Shown piece after piece: positions 35,469 to 45,799 of a stretch of DNA of 64,000 bases. Made by a program: the position numbers and the translations under genes. Within the stretch, counting starts at the first letter, position 1. Every line of letters starts with the position of its first letter. A model generated the notes under the pieces. It saw only the letters and a program-made list of their open reading frames with translations. It searched no databases and was not told the DNA's origin. The DNA lies in the NCBI GenBank assembly GCA_945910005.1, contig OX246743.1:1500122-1564121 (forward strand), read 5' to 3'. The stretch is from Isoperla grammatica. Taxonomy: Eukaryota; Arthropoda; Insecta; Plecoptera; Perlodidae.

Positions 35469-35876
35469 TACAGTGGCGTATTCACGGGGGGGAGGGGGGG
35501 GACAAAACCCCCCCCTTTTGCAAAGGAAACATGGAAAATGACCGTTTACATTTCATTTCAATAGACAGTATTTCAATAGACAGTATCAATAGACAGTATT
35601 TCAATAGACAGTTAGATGGTTTACTTTATAATTATTGTATATTGTTGTAATTGAAAGCAAAAGCAATACGAAAAATATGCAAATTATTGATTGAGGTTCC
35701 TTTTATTAGCGGTGCTAAGGAAAAAATGTGTTGCCAGAAACTCAGTAATCTTGTTTCAGTTGGCCGCTGTAAAACGCACAGATTTGCACTAAAATTACCT
35801 TGACGAGATTTTTTTCGGGGGGCAAGCCCCCCGGAACTCCAATTATGTTTCGGCATCCACTCCTTTATTATTTTTC
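35469..35876. mobile_element. hAT-like fragment filling the unit 4 deletion
   Basis: It starts CAGTGGCGTATTCACGG followed by G- and C-runs, as in other CAGKGGCGNA-ended elements in this window (43731, 44464, 49613). The far side has GGCATCCACTCC, a weak inverted match. No clear target duplication was found. A direct repeat of TTTCAATAGACAG lies at 35550-35610. Confidence 0.4.
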
Positions 35877-36426
35877 GGCAACCTCTTTAAGTTGGCATCT
35901 CTCATATATGTCAATACTGTCAATACAGCATTACATCTATGACGACAATACCTTCCAACATAAGAGGTAGCCAGTATCGAAGAAAGACACGAGTAATATT
36001 TAATACTCCCCATATCATTAGAAACATCAACTAAATCCTTCAGCATTGTAATGCTTTTTTAACATCATGCCAAACATTGTTAAACAATACACATTGTAAA
36101 GGACGAGTCTTAGGTAGCAATTAAACAAGTGCATATCACACGTTCATTCCTATACATAGTTGCCAAATTAAATCATAAAAATATCTTATTTAAGAAAAAA
36201 TAAGTACCAATGCAAAAGGTGGATATCAGAATGCATGTTTACGTTATGTTTCAATAAATATATACATTATAATATGCCAGTCCAAGGATAAAACAATATT
36301 AATTGTTTACGAAAAGTCAATTGACTAACTCCATCATAAGAACTTGTATCGACTTAGTGTAAGGGTTGCAATCAAGAGAGGCAACAATGCAACAACTACA
36401 GTGTTGCCAATACTCGCATCACTCAC

Positions 36427-36501
36427 CATCAAGGCCAACATGTCCGTCGGTTTGTGTCTGAGTCACGCGAGTAACAGGTTCTATCCCGGGTTGGACACAT
36501 T
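36427..36501 (-). CDS. Exon A, unit 4 (75 bp), orphan
   Basis: The splice sites, 75-bp length and open phase remain (CVQPGIEPVT, R for S, VTQTQTD, then GHVGLD) although exons B and C of this unit are gone. If used, it could only splice to the exons of unit 3 or beyond. Confidence 0.5.
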
Positions 36502-37904
36502 CTGAAACATAATTACAATAGGGCTAAAATAAAAGTGAATGTAATAAAAATTCAGTACGATACGATTTGGTTAATAAGCAACCAACAAACCATTACAGAG
36601 CTACCCCAACCACTACATAAAAGTAGCACATAATACCGCATGAACAAGAAACATACAAGCATTAATTGCCAACAAGGATACTAATAATGGAAAGCATTGA
36701 GAAACCGACATATTATTATTTCTTATAAAATACAATAACAAACAAGAATGAAAGCATTTATTCGTCAAGCGTTTAGAGCTGCTCAGTTGACGAAGACGAG
36801 CGTGAGTGACGTCACAGTTAACTTGACGAGGAGTCTAGAAGCTCATCTCTCCGCCAGTGCTAACACAACCGTCTTTTGTGCAATCAGGATCATCTTGAAC
36901 TTATCCATTACGTTGCAGTGCGGACATAACACATGTGTTCTGGAAACTCCGAGCAAAAGATATTATGAAATAAGGTGATGTGAGCTTATCTGAAACAAAC
37001 AAATTATTCAAGTTTAATAAATTGAAAGATTATCAGATAATCTGTAATTATTATTGTTCTTGTTGATTTATACTTAGGTGTATTCTCGACAATAAACAAT
37101 CAAGACTCCAGCGATGCATGCATAAATTACTATTACACACATCACATATCGCATGGTGGCGAGGGGAGCGAAAGAAAGCCAATATAACTTGTACACATTA
37201 TTAAGGGTGAATTTTACCCAGTGTTAAAAACGTGCATAATGGTCGTTCACTAGTCACACTATGACTATATAGTATTTAGTTACACAATATGTAAAACATG
37301 TCACATAACCATCTGGCTACGTAAAGTCTAGATACTATATGATAAATATAGTTTAATCCGTAGGGGTCTTTTTTTCCACTAGATCAATAATTAGTTAACA
37401 ACGGCAATGATACTAGTGTGGACATTATAAGTGGATAGCACATCGTATGTAGTGCATACAGACTGCTGGGGCCGTATTCCCACTTTTTGAACTGGTGAAA
37501 GATTGTCGAGACAGGACTAACAAAGGTTATTTTTATTATTTATTCGTGGACACATCACTAGGACTATACCTTGTCATATTCCCAAAACAAAACCAAAGAC
37601 AATAACAGCCTTAATACGAGGCCAGTCAAGAGACCAATGCTGTTAGCTTACATCAAGATTCTTGAGATGTAAACAGATGCTGTGAGTCAGCCTTGTAACA
37701 GTGTCTGGAACAAATATACAGAGTTAGAATGTGGGACAAGTTACATGAGAACAAATAACAGCCAGCTGACATCCAAGGATTAGGAAGTAAGTAATCATCA
37801 TGTTCAAGAAAATCAGTTTACAGTAATTAGATGTCGGCCTACGTTTTAAACTTACCAAAACGACGAATTCTTGTAATTTTTGTTACAATTATTTTTTTAT
37901 GTAA

Positions 37905-38173
37905 CTTACATGGTGTGAAACATGTGTGAAACATGTGTATTTATATTATGTATGTTATTTCTCAAATAATACAGCCAACAAGCTGTAACTAAACCTCCTT
38001 TTTTAGTTATTTTATTCTAGAGTGCTTGGCCAACTTACAGGTAAAAACACACAAAAATGGATGATGTCAAGCAAGAGATCGTTAGGAACAATTAACAACA
38101 ATTAATTCTTCAATATTAACTAAATTATATTGTTAAGTTAGATGTACATTGCAATTAATATCTTGGATGAATC
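37905..38173. other. Unique sequence right of the array
   Basis: AT-rich, with no gene, repeat or splice pair that I can support. GTGTGAAACAT occurs twice in tandem at about 37914-37935. Confidence 0.4.
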
Positions 38174-38380
38174 ATCAAATCAAATCAAATCAAATCAAAT
38201 CAAATCAAATCAAATCAAATCAAATCAAATCAAATCAAATCAAAATCAATTAAACTCAACTCATATCTCATCAAATCAAATCACAATCAACTTCAAACCA
38301 TTATCAAATCAAATCAAATCAAATCAAATCAAATCAAAATCATATCGACGCAAATCATTATCAAATCAAATCAAAATAAA
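38174..38380. repeat. (AAATC)n pentanucleotide repeat
   Basis: Three blocks of CAAAT/TCAAA pentamers separated by degenerate stretches. Confidence 0.95.
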
Positions 38381-38800
38381 ATAAATGAACTGTTTATTAG
38401 TTACTTGTTGTTTCTTTGTCCAATCGAAAGGCCTTTGATTTAATGTATGTGCGCACAATTGACACATGCAAAAGCACACGCAAAATATGATGTTTCGTTA
38501 GTTACGTGTTTTGTGGTTCCTCCGGGTCCGCAATGTGACGTCAGGGTTGAAGTTGGATGCCGGTCTATGGAAATTGGAGAGCCGATGTGAGGTGTCGTGG
38601 ATGTACCGAACACTGTACAGATGGTGGCAAACTCTGAATAAAGATTGCAGACTGTTTGAAGGCTCTTTGACGACTGTTTGAAGGCTCTTTGACGACTGTT
38701 GTCGTTCTTCCCGAGCGAGGCCTCCAAAACACCCCAACAAGTGTTCTCGAAGTGGTATCTCTCGTGGCCTGTGATTGGTGGATGAAATGTATCGACAGTT
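38381..38800. other. Intergenic, with a short tandem duplication
   Basis: GTTTGAAGGCTCTTTGACGACT occurs twice in tandem at about 38654-38698. Short open frames here lack domains or splice context. Confidence 0.4.
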
Positions 38801-38865
38801 ACTATTTATTTATTTATTTAATGTCTATCCTATTCAGTTATAAAAACTGATTTACAAAGGAGGAC
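38801..38865 (-). repeat. 3' tail of a retroposon, minus orientation
   Basis: On the minus strand the motif ending AACTGAATAGGATAGACATT is followed by an (AATA)n tail. A second copy is at 40428-40490. Two copies that share the same sequence up to a simple tail suggest the 3' end of a SINE or LINE family. Confidence 0.45.
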
Positions 38866-39070
38866 CTTAAATAAAACTAAGCTATGCAAACAATGAATAG
38901 TAATGAAATCATAAATAACAATAACAACAAAAACAAAACAAACTACTGAACTATATAAAATATAATCAAGAACAAGAAAAAATAATTGAGAAATGAAATA
39001 AAATCAAATGAAGTGGAAATTCAACATATTAAAAAATAAAAATAGAAGTATGCAAATAAGAAAGAACATA

Positions 39071-39838
39071 AAGAAACAAAAAAAATTGGTCGGAAGGATT
39101 CGTTTCAAGGCCAAATGTTGTTAGCTTCTGTCAAAGTCCAGAACGTACGAAATCGCGATGGTTCTATTAGCCTGAGGGTAATACGTCGTAGTTTTTCGAA
39201 GAGAATATGTTTTGTTTTGTTTCTTGGAAGCAGTGATTTCACAAGTTGACTGAATGCTTCTGGAATTTTCTGTTCTGTGTACTAGTTGTCGAGATTCGTT
39301 GTTAAAATGTTGAAAGTTCGAAATACAGGCCAGATCAAATACATCAGGTCCACTGACCAAGTTCTGTCTTGTACATGAGTTTATTTGTATGTTATGAAAT
39401 ATCCCAATTAAATGAAATTAATTACCAATGAATGATTACCAGTTAATTATTAAATGACATAATTAATAACCAAAGATAGATATAAAACATGTAGTGAGCT
39501 TCTGTTATGCTACAAAGCAAAAGGAAACCTTTCAAATAAAACATGTATTTCTGATCAGTGTAATGCAAGGATATAAGAACTTCAGGCCAACATATTAAGA
39601 CTATATAACGAATCTATAATACAAACACATGATATTTTGTGATAGAACAGGGCTTACAGAAGTTATGTTGATATAAATTGTTTATGACTGGATATCATAT
39701 AACTGATTATCACTTCAATGCAACAGTTGTAGTACAAACAGAATATCATCAAGAACAATAGTTAGTATTACATACATGGAGTAGGACAAAATACTATTCT
39801 ACATTTAGTAGGTGCATTAATTTAATCTTGTTGTAAGC
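39071..39838. other. Intergenic, nothing recognised
   Basis: A 79-residue minus frame (39121-39360) shows no family motif. The rest is AT-rich with no repeat structure that I can see. Confidence 0.4.
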
Positions 39839-39992
39839 ATTATGACTATAGGCTCGGCGTTACCAGGCGAGCTATTTTTTCTATGTATCTATGGGTTGGC
39901 AGTCACTCTGGTGTTTGGAGCTGTGCTCTTTTCTGCCAACCCCCATTCACTTTTGTAGTAAATGGAAATGAATAATAAATAAATAAATAAAC
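39839..39992 (+). repeat. Probable retroposon 3' end with (AATAA)n tail
   Basis: A GC-richer block (GGCTCGGCGTTACCAGG, then TCTGCCAACCCCCATTC) ends in ATGAATAATAAATAAATAAA. The abrupt change of composition and the A-rich tail are typical of SINE/LINE 3' ends. The family is not identified. Confidence 0.4.
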
Positions 39993-40427
39993 AAACCATT
40001 CGCGTATCATATTACTAATCTTGCAAAAAGAAAACTTGATAATAAATATATAATTTTTTTACATGATGGCGGCATAAGTTACAACCTTAGAACTTGTGCA
40101 CACATATTAATTTTTGATATGTTGGCAACTAATAATTGCATAAAATGTTATTTGAATCTGTTTTCTTTAAATTAAATTAAACCTTCAAGTTAATTTTTCA
40201 ATGATTTTCTGCATAATTTCATTAAACTGTACTCTACTCAATAGATGCTTATATTCATAAACTATTAAACTTATCTGTGTATGGAACATTGCATAATATA
40301 GATACAGGCTAGATCTAAAACACGTACTGTTAAATCATACAATAACCACATTTAAACCATAATAAAAGCATTTAAAATTGTTCAATTCAATTCATTCAAA
40401 ATTCGTAGTTAGCTTTTGCATGTTTAT
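39993..40427. other. AT-rich intergenic
   Basis: No gene or repeat signal recognised. Confidence 0.4.
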
Positions 40428-40490
40428 TATTTATCTATTTAATGTCTATCTATCCTATTCAGTTATGAAAACTGACCATTAAAGCCATCA
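40428..40490 (-). repeat. Second copy of the minus-oriented retroposon tail
   Basis: ATTTAATGTCTATCTATCC, then ATTCAGTTATGAAAACTGA, matching the 38801 copy. Confidence 0.45.
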
Positions 40491-40974
40491 AACATAACAT
40501 GCTATTGGGAACAGATTGATATTTTCTTGGGTTGTTTCGTCGTGTCGGTACAGAGTTTTCACTCGACGTTGTTCGCCACCCATGTTGGTGGCTTTTTCAA
40601 GACCAGTCTTAATCTACAGGTCTTGAAAGCCTCCAACAACTCATAACATACCATTGTTACCATACTGTTACAGGTGTTGAAATTCCACAAGTACCCTACA
40701 GCGAGAAAGCTCTGTATGCGTACGCCATTCTTGCTGGATACTATGTAGATCTAACTTCAATAGTCCTCATGTGAGAATCATATTAGTGGAACACTGTAAG
40801 AAATTAGAGTTCGAAAATTTCATGAAATTTACCTTTTTGAAAGTTTCACTGAAAGTTTCAATGAAAGTTTCAAAAAATATTGAAAGTTTGTGAAATATTC
40901 GATTTTCAAGAAGATTTTCAGGAATACAAACAACATTTTTAATAAATCAGTCATATCATTTTTCCTCCTACTTG

Positions 40975-41112
40975 GCCCTGCCCTCCCTTGCTGGACTCCT
41001 CTTATGATGACCCCCGCGATGTAGGTGGACCTGATTCGGAAGACGTCATATTATGACGCAAGCTGTCTAGTAGGTCGTTAAACACCAACAATAATAATAA
41101 TTATTATTATAG
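40975..41112 (+). repeat. Probable retroposon tail ending in GTCGTTAAACACC
   Basis: GC-richer text ends AGGTCGTTAAACACCAACAA followed by (AAT)n. Tails ending in a CGTTAAAC motif plus simple repeat are common for invertebrate LINE/SINE families. The minus-strand tail at 45190-45230 ends similarly (GACGTTAAGCCC). Confidence 0.4.
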
Positions 41113-41149
41113 AGGCAGGGTAGGCCTTTGGGTTGTTTCTCGAATGCAT

Positions 41150-41502
41150 AAGATTTCAATAGCTTTAAATCTGTCTGGATGTCATTTGTGTCAAGTCCTT
41201 TGCCACAATAGCATTGGAATAAATCATATACATATATATCAGTGGCAGACCCATCAATTATATAGATCGATAACTTTCGAACAATGAACAGCTTTAGATT
41301 AGTGCAAGGGCTGTGTTATCATTGAATCGTTTAGAACAATCTTGGGCCATACCATGAAGGTCAAAGTATGGTCATGGATTATCGATCTATATAATCGATG
41401 GGTCTGCCACTGATTTATATGTATATGATTTATGCCAATGCTATTCTGGCAAAGGACTCGACACAAATGACATCCAGACAGATTTGAATCTATTGAAATC
41501 TT
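41150..41502. repeat. Long inverted repeat (about 123-bp arms, 107-bp loop)
   Basis: Left arm 41150-41272 and right arm 41380-41502 are reverse complements with roughly ten differences, sharing for example ATCTGTCTGGATGTCATTTG. A transcript across it would fold into a long hairpin. Confidence 0.85.
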
Positions 41503-41844
41503 CAAATAGCTTTTGATTTGAAAATTTGATCAGTCAATCAAATATATCACACAGTCACACACACAGCTACAGTGTGCAGCACAGTGAGCAGAAGGTTGGT
41601 AATACCAACATAACACTAACAGGCATATAAACCCTATAACTACCTAAAACTTTACAAAATCAATCTAGTAGGCCTAATACAGGAATGCCTTATATATCAA
41701 TGTTTCACAATTTCTTGAAATATTTCAATGTACCCTTGAAAGTTTCACTTTGAAAGTTTCAATTTGAAACTTTCAATTTGAAACTTTCAACACTTCGATC
41801 TCTATAAGAAATACAATATAAATTGCCATAAATAGAAAATTAAT

Positions 41845-42287
41845 TAGGGCTGCCCAACGATAAAAAAAACCATATCGATATCGCGAGAAGAAATATCGAT
41901 ATCGCGTCGCGATATCGACGTTTTCAAGTGACGTATCGATATCGGCGATATCGCCAACTCGAAACTTTTCTCGTCTGTTTTTAGGATTTACAGGCCAGCT
42001 AGAGGTCATTCTTTAAACAATATTACGTAAAGAAATATTTTAGCTTTGAAATGTCTTACTATGTGTGTCAATTTGTTTGTTGTACTATTCAAATTGTAAA
42101 ATATCCACACAAAACAGCGATGGTGGGGTTGGCGTGACGTGATACGTAATCGGTTTTTTGTATCGATTAGCTTATTAGGCACAAGTTCGATATCGTGGTA
42201 TGTACGATATATTAATTCTATATCGATATCGAATTATTTATCTATATCGATATTGTATCGAATTATCGATATCGTTGGGCAACCCTA
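41845..42287. mobile_element. 443-bp non-autonomous hAT element
   Basis: The ends are TAGGGCTGCCCAACGAT and ATCGTTGGGCAACCCTA, with 8-bp duplications AAATTAAT (41837-41844 and 42288-42295). The subterminal parts are packed with ATCGATAT motifs, dense potential binding sites as often seen in hAT ends. No transposase frame. Confidence 0.92.
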
Positions 42288-42295
42288 AAATTAAT

Positions 42296-42765
42296 ATTTT
42301 TTTACAAAATGGCGGTTAAAGTTACGATTCCAACACTTTTACCAAGTGTTGACATTGTTAGTGTGACCATAAATATAAACAAACAAAAATTAAATCCGTC
42401 AATAAGTGTTACTGAAAAAAAAAATTAAAAATGGATGTTTCACTAATTAATTTTGTGTAGGTTGGCATCTTGATGGATTTTGCTGGTTATGTTAACAGCA
42501 TCTAGTTTAGTGGTTAAGAGTGTGGACTTAAAATTTCAGCGAAATCCGTCAAAGCCGTTTGACCTGTGTGCGACGAAAAAAATTTGCGCACACACAGACA
42601 AAGTGCTGATCGAGTTGAAATAAGAGATTCACTCAGCTTCGCTACGCTCATCTAATAAGTATGGATATAGAATATTAGGAGATAGGTGAAAACATTATCC
42701 ACAGAGAAAATGTTTTAATGTAATACATAAGGAAAACATAGTACCTAACTAAATTTAAATAGATG
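42296..42765. other. Intergenic with a possible tRNA-like SINE fragment
   Basis: AGTTTAGTGGTTAAGAGTG (about 42505-42523) resembles a tRNA A box, but no B box (GGTTCGAATCC) follows, so a SINE head is only a guess. The rest shows nothing. Confidence 0.25.
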
Positions 42766-43045
42766 TTATTTTAAAACTGAGATCGTCTTCTCTTCATGGG
42801 ACTCCCAATGTTGCTTAAAATGACCATGATATGAACAGCTAGGACATTGAAATTTGGGTCCTTTACCACACAGGTAGTTCACGTGTTTACTCAAGGTTGT
42901 TATACTACTCACATGCCACATGCCTTGCAAGAGAGTTGTGATTCATCTCCACACTCGTGCTTTTGCGTTTGTTGCGGACCCTGTTGTTGTCCTCTCACAT
43001 AGTCCATACTTGCTTCATCTAGTAGCCCAGGGAAGCCAATACTTG
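42766..43045 (-). pseudogene. Relic two-finger C2HC zinc-finger exon (lola-like)
   Basis: On the minus strand one frame reads GFPGLLDEASMDYVRG, a glutamine-rich stretch, then HECGDESQLSCKACGM and a stop. Another frame resumes as SSITTLSKHVNYLCGKGPKF and then QCPSCSYHGHFKQHWESHEE, ending at a TAA (42766-42768). Joined, these are the halves of a C-x2-C-(x)-H-x4-C finger, followed by C-x2-C...H-x3-H. This two-finger layout with a CGK linker is characteristic of lola-type exons of insects. The join needs a frameshift near 42915, so this copy cannot be translated as is. It is independent of the tandem units and has different finger text, but the same orientation. Confidence 0.65.
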
Positions 43046-43685
43046 TACAATTTAGAACAGATTAACACACACAAATTTAAATTTGTACGTAAATGGTATG
43101 TCATAGAAAAATACCTTAATATAAATGGTATGTAGAATTTTACAAGGAATATTTTTTGTCATGTTAGATTTTGTCGTAAATAGTGCTGTTATGAAGATAA
43201 ATGCCCAAAACCACCTGTCGTGACAGTCATTTTGTTTTTTAAATGCAACTCGTAAACGCCTATTACTGGAGCTTGGCACCACCAAAATTATAATTTTATA
43301 AGCTTAAAGGAAGAGATTGAGACCACTTCCTTAGGTCACAGTTGCTTCATCAAGAACTCAAGAAGCGAACGGGAGCCAAGGTTTGTACATTTGAGATCAG
43401 ATGCACATACAAAAATTAAATTTATACGTAAGTACTAAGTAGTACTTCCTATAAAAATACTTAGCCTAAGTATCATGTTTGTGTAGCATTTTATTAGGAA
43501 TAATTTTTGCCATCATACGTTTTTCCATAAAACGTACGGTTGTGAAGATAAATAGGAAAAACCTCTTGAGGGTCGGCCATTTTGTTTTTTATGTATAACA
43601 TGTAAATGCCTATTACTGTAGTTTGGCACCTTCCAATTTATTATTCTACAACTAAAACGAAGAGAGTACTATACATTTTTTTCAA
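43010..43685. repeat. Direct duplication of about 345 bp
   Basis: Blocks near 43010-43320 and 43335-43685 align throughout (for example CCTATTACTGGAGCTTGGCACC with CCTATTACTGTAGTTTGGCACC, offset about 351). The second copy also carries the GATGAAGCAA part of the relic zinc-finger exon. Confidence 0.75.
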
Positions 43686-43730
43686 AAAAGTACAATATTA
43701 TGATTGTCAATACTTCGATGCATTACACCA

Positions 43731-43830
43731 GGGGCGGATCTAGCCTTGATTTATGGGGGGGCGGTTTCATGGAAGAGATTGCCAATTATTATAGGAGGGG
43801 GAGAGGGGGGGGGGGGGGCTTAAGTGCATG
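43731..43830. mobile_element. hAT-like end fragment
   Basis: CAGGGGCGGATCTAGCC followed by G-rich tracts, like the ends of the element at 49613. A further short piece (CAGGGGCGGATACAGG) lies at 44464. No partner end was found. Confidence 0.4.
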
Positions 43831-43974
43831 CTATATATAGGCCTACAAGTTTTGGGGAGTAATGTAAATTATGTTTAATTTAATCAATCACATTTTCAAA
43901 ACATACTTTACTTCAGTCAATACTGACATTGTCACATTTTGAGTGAAGCAATAACATCGTTGTCCCTAATGTTG

Positions 43975-44450
43975 ACGTATAAACGAACAACACACGTCAT
44001 ATTTTTTTGATTTTGAGATAATTACGGAAGTTTCAGGGGTGTCATTCGGAAATAACGTAATTTCACACTAAGTATCGATTTGTAAGTGAACCTGAGAATA
44101 TTCATTTAATTTTATTCCTTTTAATAAATCTCATTTACATCTACTTTAAGGGTATACAAACAAACATGCATGACATACCACAGATTTTGAGATAATTACA
44201 GAAGTTAAACGGGCTGTCAGTGGAAAATTACCTAATGTCACATACAGTAGCGATTTGTAAGAGAACCAGATTTAATTTGATTCCTGCCAATTAATCTCAA
44301 TTAGATCTTGTTTAATCACATATAAACATACCTGCGTGACATTCTACAGATTTTGAGATAATTACGTAAGTTTAACGGGCTGTCATTCGAAAATCACTTA
44401 ATTTCACAGTTCACACATAGTAGCGATTTGTAAGAGAACCTGAGTATGGC
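43975..44450. repeat. Three tandem copies of a 160-177-bp repeat
   Basis: GATTTTGAGATAATTACG occurs at about 44012, 44189 and 44348. Each is followed by a GGGYTGTCA block and AGCGATTTGTAAG. The copies are moderately diverged. Confidence 0.8.
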
Positions 44451-44841
44451 ATGCGCATACGTCGGCAGGGGCGGATACAGGCTCGATTAGTTACACAAAG
44501 CATGGCAACTAGAGTTCGGTAACGACTCCAAAATAATAATTATTCAAAATTTCCGTTTTTTGGGTCATGTACGACAGCGTCCTCCGTCTTGAAAAGAACT
44601 TAAATAGGGGTGCTTCCATTTTACTTTTTAGAAAGTGTTCCTATTTTTGATGGTATGTTTAGCCCAAACCCCACAAAGCCAATGAGGTCAACATACGCTT
44701 TCGTTGCCGTATATATGGAGAAAGTTATAGAAACAACCCTGAATTTCAGAAAGAATTGCATCGTAAAGTCAAGGGTACAAAACAACATAAAACACATAGA
44801 AAGCGGCTTTCATGCTGGGAGAACCATCTTGATAGAAGACT

Positions 44842-45038
44842 ATAGGCCCGAATGCATAGTTCACACTCAAACCCTCCTCAACTTAGCCTCTCCTCAGCCT
44901 CACCGAGCCACCAATCACAGAGCCGTCTACACGGCAATGCCGCTCCGTGATTGGTGGTTGGGCGAGGCTGAGGAGAGGCTGAGTTGAGGAAGGCTTGAAA
45001 ACCCAATGGCTTGAGTCTGAACTATGCATTCGGGCCTA
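44842..45038. mobile_element. 200-bp palindromic MITE
   Basis: The left arm begins GGCCCGAATGCATAGTTCA and the right arm ends in its complement. The arms include CTCAGCCTC and CACCAATCAC blocks and meet in the centre, so the whole element can form a hairpin. TA lies on both sides. Confidence 0.75.
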
Positions 45039-45189
45039 TGATTGTTTGGAGAACTTTATTGTCAGTGTTGCGTGTGAATAGTGAGCTACGTCAGAATCGT
45101 TTTATGAATATTAGTTTTTTTTTGTTTTTTTGTGTGTGAAAACATTCTAGCATTTAGTCTGGCGCAGAACATCATTTTACATGGTTAAC

Positions 45190-45475
45190 GATTGATTGAT
45201 ATTTGGGCTTAACGTCTTATATTTTTGCAACTTGGCTAATTATCAAGACGATGAGTGGGTGATAATGAAGATGAAATTGGGGGTCTGTGGAGGAAAGGGG
45301 ATTGGGTTGCGGACTGCACTTCGTCTGACTTCTTCTCCTCGACCTGTCCGGCTAGGGTGGCCCTACCAGAAGCATACGCTTCCGCCGGCATAGCTCTCGG
45401 GATCAACAAAGCACGCAAACCTGCCCACCACAATAAGGTAGCAGTCCCTGGGCTGGTACATGGTTAACATCAAAA
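45190..45475 (-). repeat. Probable retroposon 3' part, minus orientation
   Basis: On the minus strand a GC-rich body (CCAGCCCAGGGACTGCTACC, then TTATTGTGGTGGGCAGG) runs to AAGACGTTAAGCCCAAATATC and an ATCA-type tail. The layout suggests a LINE or SINE 3' end. No coding domain. Confidence 0.4.
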
Positions 45476-45799
45476 TATTATAATTTTAGATTTTAACAGT
45501 GCATCATATTACGTTTAATAGGACGTAAGAACTGCCTGAAATGAGGATAATTTCATTCATATCCCAATACTTCCAGTTCAAAATGTCTTGGAAATGGTCA
45601 GATGTTGACAAGCAAATGTGTGCACTGTGCAGCCCCCCACATGCTCACACATGTTCCAAGGTACAGCATGTGTGAGCTATTCGTAACATCCCCCCACACG
45701 CTCACACATGCTCACGAGCACAAAGTTCACGAGCATGTCGCGAGACATGTTCGCCCGTGTGAGGGCCCCTTTAGGCACGCTCGGAGCGAGACCCGGCGC

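Larger units (their letters stand above)
32293..37904 (-). repeat. Tandem array unit 4 (about 5.6 kb, exons B and C deleted)
   Basis: The left part matches the other units to 35468 (TTGGCGTGTTGGGCATA) and the right part resumes at about 35880 (CTTTAAGTTGGCATCTC). The missing segment includes exons C and B. Exon A survives. The right end of the array is near 37904, where similarity stops after TTTTTTTATGTA. The 37000-37900 segment has no gene. Confidence 0.8.
40840..41795. repeat. Foldback-like region bounded by GAAAGTTTCA clusters
   Basis: The decamer GAAAGTTTCA or its complement is repeated at 40840-40890 and again at 41735-41790, in opposite dominant orientation. Between them lie a retroposon tail (41020-41110) and a long inverted repeat (41150-41502). 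This may be one composite element with subterminal repeats, but no target duplication was identified. Confidence 0.35.

Noticed and set aside
42505..42523. tRNA gene
   Set aside because: Only an A-box-like string is visible, with no B box, anticodon arm or acceptor pairing.
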